Assembly: GCF_000764305.2 (NCBI RefSeq) | Contig: NW_025947757.1 | Span: 248,001 to 312,000, forward strand | Direction: 5' to 3' | DNA: 64,000 bases | From: Hyalella azteca | Lineage: Eukaryota; Arthropoda; Malacostraca; Amphipoda; Hyalellidae | Shown here: piece after piece, positions 45,401 to 57,465 of the stretch | Layout: every line of letters begins with the position of its first letter | How positions within the stretch are numbered: the first letter of the stretch is position 1 | The notes under the pieces: model-generated | What the model was told of the DNA's origin: nothing | Seen by the model: the letters and a program-made list of their open reading frames with translations, nothing else | The model's database searches: none | Made by a program: the position numbers and the translations under genes

Positions 45401-48340
45401 AATTGTTGTGTTAAGTGTCTAGTGTCGAATAAATTATAACTTTGCTAATAAAATTGGTCTAAAAATATGTGCGGATTTATTTTCTTCTCCTAATTAGACA
45501 CTTTATTATATACCAGCTTAAAAAAACGAAAAAATCCTATCCGAGGTTCTATATTTTTAATCCTATACAAAATAACTGTTTTTTACACTCTACTTTTGTA
45601 TATGTATGGTATCATGTTCGTACTATAAAAGTTTTGGAAAGTACTGCTCTATTTATTTACTCTGTAAATTGCTCTATTCTATATAAAGTTATCGCAATGT
45701 ATTCTTCACATTTGTGACCCAAGCGATTCGCTTAAACTTTCTTAACAACCGCTTTACAATTGATCAACGGTGAAGAAATCGAGTGACCGTTCATGCAAAA
45801 GCTGTTGTAAATGTAATTATTAATTAACGAGACCATTCCATAGTTTTTTGAGCATCGATAAGTGTCAAAATGAAATCCTGATCGAAAGTCACTATTTCGA
45901 TCATTTGCTATTAACATTTTATCTTGAATATGTATATCCTCTTCATTTGAATGAAAAAAGTTACTTTGAATGGAAAATAACGAATAAATGCATTTATTTA
46001 CTGCATGAGCGTCTTCCAAATATGTACAATATGCCCAGGAAATAAGCACCGCATATTTATTCAACGTGAAACATGTAAACTAAACTAGTTTTTAAAATAT
46101 TTTAGAAATGGCAGTAGCTAAAAAAGTAAAGTTTAGTTAAAAGTTTAAAATACTTAACGGCTTGGCAGTAGCTAAACACTTGCGCCGAGGTCTGCTTTTA
46201 TCAACTACTGCAATGGACTTGTAAGCAAGTGATACGGGCAAGCGGAGACATGCGTCTGACATTCGATGACATTTGAGGCACGAAATCGCAATTGAGGAAC
46301 TGTAAAAATAATACTTAAAGTGATGAGATCTGTCCGTTTGATGTTGTTTCAAAGTCTCAACAATAAATCTAAAAAATTTTCATGATAGTTTGATGAATTT
46401 TTTTATTTGTGGAAATGGACGATTTAATTGATTTAAGTTCATCGTTGTCAAGAGAGTTGCTGACTCTTGATTCTCATCCTATTTTATGCAATAGATCTTT
46501 TCCTGCAACTCGGAAGGACAAACATTTAATCAATTTGAACGCAAATTTTTTCCCAATCCATTTGTGAAGCACTTGTAATTAATTTCATTTGAAAATTCAA
46601 TTTTGTATTCATATATAAGAAAAACATATTTTCTCTACTGCAATAATTCATTTTAATATCATTTCTCGTTAAGGGATTGAAACAGAAACATTGCTGTTAG
46701 TCTGTGTTACGGTGGTTACCCAAATGTTACGTTGAAACGAGCAAAAAACTAATAAAAATGTAATATGAATTCATGGCAATTCTAATTGCAAATGTTTATA
46801 TTCTACGAGGGCTATAATTATCTTTAAAATGCATGCAAATTAGGCAGAATAATTGAAAATTATTCATCTACAATATTCATCTACTAAAATATTATCCAAT
46901 TCCTTGCAAATAGCAGACGAGCAAATTGTGCCTTAGATTTCCTAGAAAAAAAATATGAGCGATTAAAACCAATTATGTTTATATTAATTCATCTTTAATA
47001 CATCCAACCTAACATTTTCTTTGTGTCTGATAATTTTTTCGTCGGCTGAGATTAAGAAAAATTTAGATTTTACTTTTGATGATTTTCTGATTTTATTCCA
47101 AGGCCTACAGGCCTAGAAAATTACTTCGTTTCATAGACTAATTTGACAGACGAACTTGGCTTAGACCGAACTGATGCAAGAAAGATTGAGTTTCTTTTAG
47201 ACGAAACATTAGAGAAATATCCATTTCAATTTCGTATCTTAACATGGACTCCATTCCGAATCACTAAAATTTGGATTTAATTTAATCTGAAACATGCGTT
47301 TTAAAAAACAAAAATAAAATTTAAATCGTATGCAATTTAAAACAGACTTGTATAATATTATCACATACATTTCAGGTAAACTCTTACATAAAATCTAATA
47401 AATAGGATGACAAATTAGTAAAAAATACAAATAGATATGCTACGTGGTGACAAACTTTATTTTGGGCTTCGACAAGATCGACGAATTGATATTGGTGTCG
47501 CAAATCAACACGCAAACAACAATCTAAACATAAATATTACGTTCAGAACCCTTGCAACTGAGATGCAAATGATTACAAAGACCCTTTGAATAGACCCTTG
47601 CAAATGATTACAAACAACAATCTATTCAAAATAATTATACTCCGAGTTGACCTTCAAGTCCCATGCTATACTTAAAACCAATCTCGTTGATGACCCAGTA
47701 TGAACCCCGAACTATAATTAATCATCATATGTTGAGAATCCAACTCTTGATATAGCGCGGTAAAAACATTAACATCTCCGAAGAGAATAAGTAAGATACG
47801 CCCCACTCAATTTTCGTCTGTTGAATGCAGACTTTGATAACAATTAAGTATGTAAAATTCAAATTCTGAATCTCTTTGTTTTTGTCGAAAATTTTTATTT
47901 TTATTCATCGATTAATGTGTGAATCAGGACGCAGAATTTTACATGAGTCGCACACTCAATTTTCTGCTATTGAATCCAGACTTCGATAAGTGACACGTAA
48001 GATTCAAATTTTGAATCTCTTTGTTTTTTGACAAGTAATTTTTTTTTATTCATCGACTAGTGTGTGAATCAAAGCGCAGAACCTTACAGGATTACTAGCT
48101 TGCTTCCATCCATCTTTTCCACATCAGGCAGGAGTTCTGATGAATAAGTTCCCTGCTACACTCGACCAGACTCATACATGCAGCTTGTGCCTCTGTGCGC
48201 TCGTAAAGCGCCTTTCTTTGAATATTGTTCGCTGCAGCAGTACTTCGGAGATCTCCTAAGACTGGAAGAACTGGATTCTGTGCTTATTTGCCATACAAAA
48301 TAACAATTTTTAGAAACCGTGTTCTTCTACTACCATTTTT
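42447..48340. other. Non-coding stretch, mostly unrecognised
   Basis: Nearly 6 kb, AT-rich. A dispersed-repeat copy lies at 42789-42870 (CTCAGAAAAATGTATGGGAC with CCTTTTGTGGGTCACCG), and an alternating (ATTATGTATG)-type tract at 43690-43825. Open frames such as 45732-46064 (minus) have no family features. Confidence 0.55.
42789..42870 (+). repeat. Single copy of dispersed repeat
   Basis: CTCAGAAAAATGTATGGGAC, TTGGCCCAAATAGTGATGCA, then TTTTTGTCC and GTGGGTCACC, matching in order the units at 9470-10620 and 16029. Confidence 0.65.
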
Positions 48341-48520
48341 AGAGCATTTTCTCATTTATGGAAAAAATGCACTATTGTGCTCGCCATGTCCGTCTGTCCA
48401 TCCGTCCGTCTGCCCGTCCGTCCGTCTGCCCATCCGTCTGTCTGTCCGTCCGTGACTTCACGTTTTCGTCGACGAGAAAATGCGCTCTCTGTCACTTACT
48501 GCAGTGAGTACTGAGTTATA
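48341..48520 (+). mobile_element. Foldback/MITE-like element, copy 2
   Basis: Inverted repeats AGAGCATTTTCTC at 48341 and GAGAAAATGCGCT at 48474 around a (CCGT/CTGT)n core, with TTCGTCGAC next to the right repeat. Same outer sequence TCTGTCACTTACTGCAGTGA as the copy at 26096. The open frame over its left part is a by-product. Confidence 0.75.
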
Positions 48521-48836
48521 TTTTTTCCAAATTTATGCATCTCAAAAGCAGAATTTTTTTTCATGGCCTTAATAAAAATGCTAGTTTTCAGCCCAATTTT
48601 GCTCTTAATATTTTTTCAAACGGATTTATCTGCACCAAAGATTTCCTTCGGAGAGTCTCATGATAAAAACCAACCATAGAGGAGAGCAAGTTTGAGGAAT
48701 TATAACAATTTTCCCAAGTGTTACTGAACAGTAACATTTACTACTCAAAATCATCAGAACAATCGTCGAAGATAATACGTGCGGCAATTGTCGAATTAAT
48801 TAATTTCTTTGACAAATTTACTTGTTTTATTACTTT

Positions 48837-49096
48837 TAATAATTGTTACTGCAAATTTTGCGATTCAATATCTTAACAAAAAAAGGTTAAAAACACAACC
48901 AGTACTGAAGGCGTTCTGCTAGGTTCTGTTTCAATTAATAAACATTAATTGAAAATCCACATCTACCCACAAAAATTTTCTTCGAATTTCAGAGTGGAGA
49001 AGCTCAGAACCTAGCAGAACGCCTTCAGTACTGATTGTGTTTTTAACCTTTTTTTGTTGAGATATTGAATCGCAAAATGTGCAGTAACAATTATTA
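48837..49096. repeat. Large hairpin: ~92-bp inverted repeat with 76-bp loop
   Basis: Left arm 48837-48928 contains AGTACTGAAGGCGTTCTGCT; right arm 49005-49096 contains AGCAGAACGCCTTCAGTACT. Match continues through TTGCGATTCAATATCT / GATATTGAATCGCAA and AATAATTGTTACTGC / GCAGTAACAATTATT with very few differences. No open frame of note inside. Confidence 0.9.
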
Positions 49097-50320
49097 TTGT
49101 TATAACATTTTGCTCATATAATTTCTGTTAGCTTCGAATAAGCAATTTATGCCTGAGAATGATAATCCCTGTAAAGCAGATACAAGTACATAAACTAAAG
49201 CAAATACAAGTACAGAAACTACAGCTTTCAATTTAGAAGCTCTACGTATTTTTCATTTGTGTGTATGTGTGTAGAAATGTTATTCAAAGCTTTGAAAGGA
49301 AAACCTAAAGTCATGCGACTAAATTCTTGGTCCCAACTTTCAGTTCATTACGCAACGCAGAGAACAAAGAAGTCCACGGAAGTTATGCTTCCTCTTCGGG
49401 TTGCTTTCAGTTGCAGGTGACGACTAAAGTGTTCCGAGTGAATTGCTCCATTCCTCGGCACCAAATTTTGCCAATTGTTAAACCTTTCGCTTTTGGCGGA
49501 GCTAATAATTAAGATGGCGAGCGCACCGAGTTCACGTGTCGGGGCCAGCCTCCGAATAAATATTTCCAGTTAAAAGCACCCATGGTTTTTTTTTTATTGT
49601 GGCTTTATTTCAGGCAGGAGAGTTAATGGGAAGATATGTTACCTAATATCACCAAGAAATATATACCTTTAGGATTGGCATACATTATGAAAAATATATT
49701 AATTACTCAGATTGGAATTAGCGTAATAAATAACAAAAAGTTGAAGGCAATACGCTTGATAAGGAAATAGTGATACTAATATAGCCCATAAGGCCTAAAT
49801 CTCGATCCATTCATAAATTAAAAGAAATAAGTAAACTAAACGGCAAAAAATTGAAATTTTAATTGTGAAACTACTTTTTAGTGGCCTAAATAACACCCAG
49901 GGCATTTCGGAACAACTTACTTAGATAAATTTTAAATGGCACTAATAAAATATTTAACAATTTTGCTATTTATTTGCTGTTGCGCTATAGAGCTGCTTTG
50001 CAGTGCATGATTTCCTTGGGATTACCTTGTATTAATAATGCTATTCGTGGTATTTAAAATATTTATAACTATTGTTATTCTGGAGAAATTAATTTAATAT
50101 TTCGTTTGGAAGAGTTACTTATATTAAAGTATTAGTCGTGGAAACATTGTTCTTCAATATAACTTAATATGATCATTTTGAAGTGAATCTCTATTGTTGC
50201 TCACTGGGAGCCGGGAGATAGTTTTGGGCCCTTTTCACGCAGTGCAGGGGCCATACCTTCAAAACTCGCTAAGTGAACGTAAGTACTTACGCTCTATCTT
50301 CTTGTCTATGATTGGTGGAT
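49097..50320. other. Non-coding stretch with one Ig-like fragment
   Basis: Nothing secure. At 49513-49557 a frame reads DGERTEFTCRGQPPN, which resembles the cysteine strand of an Ig domain; it lies in frame with an upstream 61-codon open frame (49327) but is separated from it by TAA and lacks a good donor. Confidence 0.3.
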
Positions 50321-50324
50321 TTTG

Positions 50325-50450
50325 CTTGAAAGGCCGTCAATGATTGGCTGATGAACTTACGATCTCTTAACTGTTTTTAAAAGAGTGGCTTGAAAGGCCG
50401 TCAATGATTGGCTGATGAACTTACGATCTCTTAACTTTTTTGAAAGTATA
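50325..50450 (+). repeat. Two tandem copies of a ~62-bp segment
   Basis: GCTTGAAAGGCCGTCAATGA and TTGGCTGATGAACTTACGAT, then CTCTTAACT, occur twice in immediate succession. Confidence 0.85.
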
Positions 50451-50542
50451 GGCCCAGATATTTGAACGGGAACTGTCGTGTACGCTTAATTTTGATGCCT
50501 GTACCACACTGTGACCATTAATCGTCTTCAAATACTTGGAGT

Positions 50543-50780
50543 CAGGGTTGCCAGACGGTCTTTTTTCTGGACAAATTCCGCTATTTAGTTTTTGCAATTG
50601 CGTTGGCCGACTAAAATATATGATAGGGGTACTTCCTAATTATATTTTAAAAACTGAAATAAAAAGGGATGGAAATTTTACACCGGAACCTACATATATA
50701 CGAGTATATATCGAGTTATAGGCCTTGTAGGCCTTTTTGTTCGCGGACTTCGCCGTTTTTTAGGCCATCTGGCAACCCTG
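50543..50780. mobile_element. MITE-like element with TIR CAGGGTTGCCAGA
   Basis: Ends CAGGGTTGCCAGACGG and CCATCTGGCAACCCTG form an inverted repeat of about 13 perfect bases, with further matches. The interior (GGTCTTTTTTCTGGACAAAT, GGGGTACTTCCTAATTA, GGCCTTTTTGTTCGCGGACT) is related to the element at 7249-7513. About 238 bp and non-coding. Confidence 0.75.
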
Positions 50781-51816
50781 CTTGGCGTTGCAACAGACTA
50801 CTGTATAGCCACAATACTTCCTGGTTTAGACCTACATACGGCTGAAATTTCACAGCAGCCTTAGTTATGAACCGGCATTCATATATCACTGTTCTTTGAG
50901 GCGTGGCACAGTGAAGCGAGATTCTGTTCAGTTTCATTGTTATTCGATCATTCAGGTTATTTATATAATACATGCCTTTTAAATAAGTGTCCTATTGAAG
51001 GTCTAATTTGTTTATAGGCTTTATAATATTTCTTTTTTACATCACTGCGAAACATTTAGTTTTAATCTTGTTTCGAAACTATTCTTCTTTACATTATTTT
51101 CTGATTCAAAACTTTGCGTGTTCTTAGATGGATTGATTGAAAGGTGCTCAGAAATGACTTTGGGATTCGTAATACATGCGATGGTCCAATCTTATCTTTA
51201 CATACCTGATCAGTTTAATAGGAATATGTTACGGCGTCCCTCAACATAGTAATAGTTTGAAGGCCAATATTACTCCTTCCTGGCTTCAACTCATTCTCGG
51301 TGAAGAAATTAGGCTGTTTAAAGTGTTTATGCATCTTAGTTTACATCTGGTCCCTTTAATTGAATAATGTATTTATTCGCCAAAAAAAATTGTACTAGGT
51401 CAACCTCACTTTATGTTCTACTACTAGACCAAACTCTACTACTACCTCACTTTATGTTCTACTTCTACTTATGTTCTACTACATTTTCGTGCAGCGTGAT
51501 CTACCAAAATCGTCTTGTATAACTCATGCATGAAATCCCGGCTAGATGATAGAGAGGCATCCGTACACCCTTATTTCGAGCCCTAAGGCCACTCAAGTCT
51601 GTCCATGAACATCCAAGCCTCCTGTTTTGTACGTCCCTAAGAAGATGACATGTAGCTGAGAAACGGCCGCTTCCTCACCATTACTTGATTAGCTGCTGAG
51701 GTCCGTCTGTCAATTTCTGGTCCGTGCATGTGGGTCGTCTTTCTGTGAGGTGGCGCACGGTGCTGTAAAACAACTAAAAAAATATAACTCAGTTCTCACT
51801 GCAGTGAGTGACAGAG

Positions 51817-51942
51817 AGCGCATTTTCTTGTCGACGAAAACATGAAGTCACGGACGGACAGACAGACGGACAGACGGACGGACGGACAGACGAACATGGC
51901 GAGCACAACAGTGCATTTTTTTCATAAATGAGAAAATGCTCT
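51817..51942 (-). mobile_element. Foldback/MITE-like element, copy 3 (inverted)
   Basis: Reverse-complement copy of the elements at 26096 and 48341: AGCGCATTTTCTTG on the left and GAGAAAATGCTCT on the right, with a GGACAGACGGAC core. The shared outer CTCACTGCAGTGAGTGACAG precedes it. Confidence 0.75.
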
Positions 51943-52444
51943 AAAAACTGGATGATAAAATTGGGACTTAACACACGGTGATCCTACTTTGGAACATATT
52001 TGCCAACAAGTGTCCCGGTAATTTCGCCGAGCCATGATCTACGAATGTTCTCAAGAAGTAATCAAAAAGTACCTACTATATATTTATAAATAAAGATGGT
52101 TGAGTTGAACAATTTTGGTGCTCATTGTTCAAAAGTATTTGTAATCAAAGAGTCACTTTTCTTGTGATAGGAGAGAGTTTTTCAGGGTACCTTTTGCAAT
52201 TTTGTACCTCATTTGGTACAAAATTGAAACTGTCGCACACAAAGAAATTACTCCGTGTATAATCAAACTAAATGAGGTTCATTTGAATATTTCATGACTG
52301 CACCGAATTAGCAAGGCTGCATTTATGTAATTTATTTTTGCAACACTGTTAATATGGACTGTCGAATATTCCTTTCTCGGAGAAGAAAATTGTCATTTTT
52401 GCCGTTGAAGTTGTGAGTGACTTAAGTGTTGCTGAACGAAAACG

Positions 52445-53330
52445 TCTGATATGGAAGTCAAATAGTTATTTAAACCGATTCTATTTTAGAAACCGCTAAA
52501 CTGAAACTCGTGTATTTAAACAGCAATTTCAGTTTTTATCTGAATGAATTTTTAAGTTTTAGGTAATTTTTAAGTTTAATTTAAGACGAATTTATACCAA
52601 TTCTATTCAAGAAACGGCTGAACGGATACTCGTAAAATTCGAATAACAAGTTCGTAATAATAAAGAGAACAAATTTGTCGATTTGGAGAATTTTCATGTT
52701 AAATTCAAAAAGTTATTAAAAAATTTTTCTTTCAGAAACAGCTGAACTTACACTCGTGACATTTGAACAGCTTTCTTGCCGGTATTTGAGTGTGTGTATA
52801 AATTTAAAGATTTGGATGTATTTTACAGTTGAGTTCAAAAAGTAGTTTACACTAATTTCAACCTAGCATCTAAAAAATTTATGCAGCCACTGTACAGTTG
52901 AGAAGCAAATGAAATCTTCGAGTTTGGTGATTTTAGGTGTTGAATCATGTAAGTTTTAACCAGAAATGCATTTAGGAAATAGCTAAACATGAAAAAGTGG
53001 CTGAAATTGAATGAAAAAAAAGTTATTTATACTAATCCTACTTCAGTAATGACTGAACTGACACAGGTGTAGTAGCAACTGCTTTTTTGCCGTTTTAAGT
53101 GAATTAATTTCTATGTTGGGGCGAATTTTCAAATTGAAATAGAAATTTATAATTACTTATTTTTTAAAAATTGCTAGATTTGGGTGGGTTTTCAATTAGA
53201 ATATAAAAATTCGAATACTAATTCCTCTTTAGAAATAGCTAACTGGTATTCATGAAATCAGGACAGCTTGTTTCCCGTTCTAAAGTAAAAAAATTCCTGG
53301 GTAAGGGGGAATTTTCCAGTTGAAAAGTTT
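52445..53330 (+). repeat. Degenerate tandem repeat, ~130-150-bp period
   Basis: Six diverged units with the common order: (T)ATACTAATTCTA, TTCAGAAA(C/T)AGCTGAAC, ACTCGTGA, ACAGCTT, CCGTT, then a T-rich part. Seen near 52470, 52600, 52730, 52970, 53025 and 53215. Confidence 0.6.
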
Positions 53331-53449
53331 AATCTAGAAAATTATTCATTTGAACAGCATTTGAACATAAAAAATGAATGAATCGTGAATGATAGTACCG
53401 AATATGCAATTTTGAAACGGCAGAAATGACCCCTATTAAGATTGAGGGA

Positions 53450-54560
53450 CCTAATGTTGGCACGGTCACTTACAACGAAACCTTGGCTTAAACTTTGACA
53501 CCATGCTCACCTTTACCACCCGCCACAGAACCACGGCAGCAAAAGCCTCAAAAAGCAACAACATACTTAAAGCACTTTGAGGCACCGCCTTTGGACAAGA
53601 TATGGAAACTTTACTACAAATATACAAAACCATCGGCTACCCAATAATTGAGTACGCCAGCCCAGCCTGGTCTCATGTCACCTCTCCTACCAACATCACC
53701 CGCCTCCAAACAGTTCAAAACGCTGCTCTGAAAACAATGACCGGTTGCCAAAATACAACTGCTGAACAATATCTCCACTCCGAATGTCAAATGCCCGCTG
53801 TTCAGCAACACACCGACCTCCTCTCTGCCCAGTACCTTCTGCGGAGTCACCTCCTCAACACGCCTGTCACCAAATCATAAGACCGCACCCCCAACCCCGC
53901 AACATAAGAGACACTCTTTTCACCAAATACAACAATGATGTTCAACTTTCACTTCCAACCAATATTAACAGTGCTACTCTTAACCTTCTACCGCCTGACA
54001 TGAGTAACGGAGCAATATATTGTCACAAGCCTGCTTCCTAAATAAGTTACGTTCTAGTGAGCGCAAAATGCCTGACACATATGGTTGCCGCCACGTACAA
54101 CTTTAAAATACTATTTGTTGCGTACAAATGTCCTCAGGTTGCTACACTCAATAGTTTACGTGCAATTTAAATTGAATTTTATGTTCCCGGAGAGTAACAT
54201 ACGGCGGTAAATTATTAAAGAAGCTAGCAGTACTCTCCATTCCAACGCTGCCCTAGCTGCCATAGACTTCTACCACTCACCAGTACTGCTTATTAACGGC
54301 TGGCGTCCTTCGCTCCCAGCTATCGATAAATCTGAACAAACACTCCAAAGATCCACAAGAAAAACGCTAGCACAGCTTCGCTCCGGCCACTGTATACTCC
54401 TGAACAGCTACAAAAGCAGAATCTACAATAACACCAATAACCTGTGCAAGTACTGCCACCTCTCCCCGGATGATGTGCCCCACCTCTTCGACTGCCCTAA
54501 CAACTCAACGCCCCTTAGCACCATAGGGTACGCACACGGTGAAAGCAGGTTTGCCCGCGC
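53450..54560 (+). pseudogene. Decayed 3' end of a Jockey-like non-LTR retrotransposon ORF2
   Basis: Upstream of 53602 the frame reads LGLNFDTMLTFTTRHR and ends at TGA before GTAFGQD. Then METLLQIYKTIGYPIIEYAS, PAWSHVTSPTNITRLQTVQN and AALKTMTGCQNTTAEQYLHS, the conserved region after the reverse transcriptase core in Jockey/CR1-type elements (E-Y-x-S-P-x-W and L-Q-x-x-Q-N-x-A-L-x-x-x-T-G). Further on, frames shift; NGWRPSLPAIDKSEQTLQR, LAQLRSGHCILLNSYKSRI and CKYCHLSPDDVPHLFDC give the C-terminal C-x2-C-x8-H-x3-C region. It contains several stops and frameshifts and lacks the catalytic part, so it is a dead fragment. Confidence 0.85.
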
Positions 54561-57180
54561 GGGCAACCTGCTCCAACCTGCCACAAGAATGAACAAAAAA
54601 TTTTTCTTTAGCACAGTTTGAGCGAATTTCAAGGAGTTAATGCGATTAATTTTTTGTTATTATTATAATTAAATGAGAAATTGAAGCACTTTGACACTTG
54701 AACGTATTTTAGCTTCTTATTCTTAACTGAATTATTAGTAACTTTATTCAATACGTCCCTGCTTCTTTTACCAAAAATTGTAAAATTACTAAAAAAAGTT
54801 ACATATTTTATTGAACATATTGTTAAATGAATAAAGTATATATATACCTGCAAGGAACTAACAGTTAATTAACCCAAAATATTTATGGAGACCATTATAC
54901 ATCAACTCCGATTAAATAGATTATAAAGACTTCTAGTAGCTAGAATCGCACATTTCTAGCAATTTAAAAAATGTAACCATAATCTATGTTTACACGTTGT
55001 TCACAAAGCCGTTACAAAATTTAAATATCTCTAATATTTATTTTCAATTAATCTTTAACAAAGTCGGCACTGCCGACTTTGTTAAACAGGAAATAATTTG
55101 TTACCAAGCGAGCGAAGAAAATTGAGCGAAAAAAAAAAAATTGAGCGAAAAAAAATACAAAAAGAGCGAAATAATTTGTTACCAAGAAAATATAATATTT
55201 CAGCGAAGATGAACATCTACGAAGAAACTCTGCATTGCTCTACCAAGGGGCAATTGACGGCAAAGGAACGGAATACTCGCGTATTATGCCACGAACTTGA
55301 GTAATGCTCAAGCATGCATAATCAAGTTACCGGTACTTGTTTGAACGCTAGACGGCCCTCATGGCTTGCATAATTCGATTGCGCCTTCTTCTGTTCTTTG
55401 ACACTACTTAGTTCTATCCTAGCTTCTGTTCCCAAGCAAAGAGGACTGGGAATTTTTTTTTACATTGCCAATGTGGAGTGTGGACCAAAAATACTGTTCA
55501 AAATTAGTTAAAATTTGAATATTCATTTTTTTCCTTCTTAGTTAGAAGAGCTCATAGATTGAGAACTCTGCTGATCTTGTAGTTGGAAGTTGCAAGCTAG
55601 TGGGCTAACCTCTTATCTACGACCATTAATTGTTTCATAAGGCTTATTCTCTTGCGTGGGATTACCAAGTTCAAATAAATAATATTCTCTCGAATACAGA
55701 TATTGTAATGAATTGTTTTTCGCAAAATGTGCCCTAGTTCAACAAATTGAATAACATATAAAATTTAATAGTTTCTTACCAATCATAGTAACACATTTGG
55801 AATATATTGAGATGAATTTTTTACAAATTCCTGGAATAATGGAAATTTATGACGTAATAAACAGTTAAGTAAGAACTGTTGGTGCCGTATTATTTTTCGA
55901 TCTCAGAGTATAACGTCAACTTATGAGACTATCAGAGTGAGGCATTTATCTTACGATACGCTTCGAATTTATTGCATCTGCCGGCTTTGGTGACAACGAG
56001 CGAAAAATTTCTTCTATTGCTTATCAAACGAATAGAAATTATGGAATTTGCACCTAAATTGAAATGGCAAAGAGAGCTTTAAACGTTTTCGCAGGAAAGG
56101 CGCTGGTCATCATTAAAAAAACAAAGCTTTTTGAATTAGTTTCCCTGCTCGAAACTGTGATACAGAGACGTCAATGCAGTTAACTGCTGTTCACGATTTC
56201 TGGCTCACTGGAAATACAGTGTGATGTTGATGACCATGACGTGTTCAATAAATTTCTTGAATCTTGTTTTTAAGATATTGCATAATCAAATATTGCTGTA
56301 AAATTTCAGTCATATGGTGCAGCAATAAGAACATGGATCTCATGTGTAGCTTTAGTAGATGTCAGAACAATTACTGGTTTTAGAAAATTTTCAGTCTTAG
56401 TAACCTTAACAAGATATAGGATTCACTTTTAGACCATTACGTGTACCGGATCTAGTACACACAACATCGGTACACGCAACACTGGTGCACGCATCACCTG
56501 TACAACCTTCTTTAGCCCATTAATATTTATAAACTACATTTGTTTTTTGTAGGAGTCCCAATTTTTTGGCAATTTTTCACGTACATTATGATTAAGGACA
56601 AAATCTTCGATTTTCATATTCGTTATTATATATTTATTTATTTATTTTAAAGTACATCAACAATTTGTCTCTGTCCTTTTCCGCTTCAGAAGCCTACAAA
56701 TGTTTTTATTATCAAGTAATAAATGAAAGTTATTTTTTATATTAGAGGCACACCCCTAGGAAAATATTTTAAAACACCAAAAGATTTTCATCTAATATTT
56801 TTATGGTCTGGAAATGAAATTTCACTGCTTGTTCATGTATCATTTCATATTCCAATTTATAAGAAATTCTGTTCCGTTTTAATTTAAGGAAGACTATGAA
56901 GATTAAGTTTGAATAGTTGTTAACTTCTAGGATAAGGAATTAAAAGTGAAGAGCTTGGAAAAGAGGTGACAGATTGTGCATTCTAGATTGCTGTATAATG
57001 TACAGCATAATATGTGCATTTTCTCTCTTGATTAACTTGATTTAATGCATATCCTTCTCCGCTCAGAATTTTAATTATCAGTAACCTTAATCTCATTAGC
57101 GAACACTGAGTATTTGCGTATATAAGTGGATACCCAAGAGGGGACTTAGGATAATTCATCAAATAGCTGCAAGGCTGCAA
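54561..57180. other. Non-coding stretch
   Basis: No gene recognised in about 2.6 kb. Contains a perfect palindrome at 55054-55086, a GAGCGAA-rich tract with a repeated AATAATTTGTTACCAAG at 55092 and 55169, and four 16-18-bp units of ACACGCAACAC type at 56450-56512. Confidence 0.5.
55054..55086. repeat. Perfect 16-bp inverted repeat with 1-nt centre
   Basis: TTTAACAAAGTCGGCA, C, TGCCGACTTTGTTAAA. Possible cruciform or a solo terminal repeat pair; function unknown. Confidence 0.9.
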
Positions 57181-57183
57181 CAT

Positions 57184-57312
57184 GCAAACTTCTTGAGAAA
57201 AAAAAATAAAAAAAGAAATTAGAAGAAAAAAAAAGAAATTTGAAGAAAAAAAAGAAATTAGAAGAAAAAAAATGAAAAAAAGAAAAAAAATTAGCAAACT
57301 TCTTGAGAAAAA
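57184..57312 (+). repeat. Purine (GAA/A-rich) tract between direct repeats
   Basis: CAAACTTCTTGAGAAAAAA occurs at 57184 and again at 57295, enclosing about 90 nt of A-runs broken by GAAATT and GAAG. The phenylalanine-rich minus-strand frame here is a by-product. Confidence 0.85.
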
Positions 57313-57394
57313 ATTAAGGGGCGTCTTTAAATCAAATTATATGTAGACCGGCGCTTCATGGTGCAGGATTTATTGCCTGGCAACGCACGTTCTG

Positions 57395-57465
57395 CTCGTC
57401 ATTCTCGTGCCCCGGTCCGTAATTACCGTGCCCCTGTCCGTCAATAACGTGCCCTGGTCATATAT
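57395..57465 (+). repeat. Short array with GTGCCCCGGTCCGT units
   Basis: Three units CGTGCCCCGGTCCGTAATTA, CGTGCCCCTGTCCGTCAATA, CGTGCCCTGGTC. GC-rich against the background. Confidence 0.75.

Noticed and set aside
45732..46064. 110-codon minus frame
   Set aside because: AT-rich chance frame; no motifs and an overlapping plus-strand frame of similar quality.
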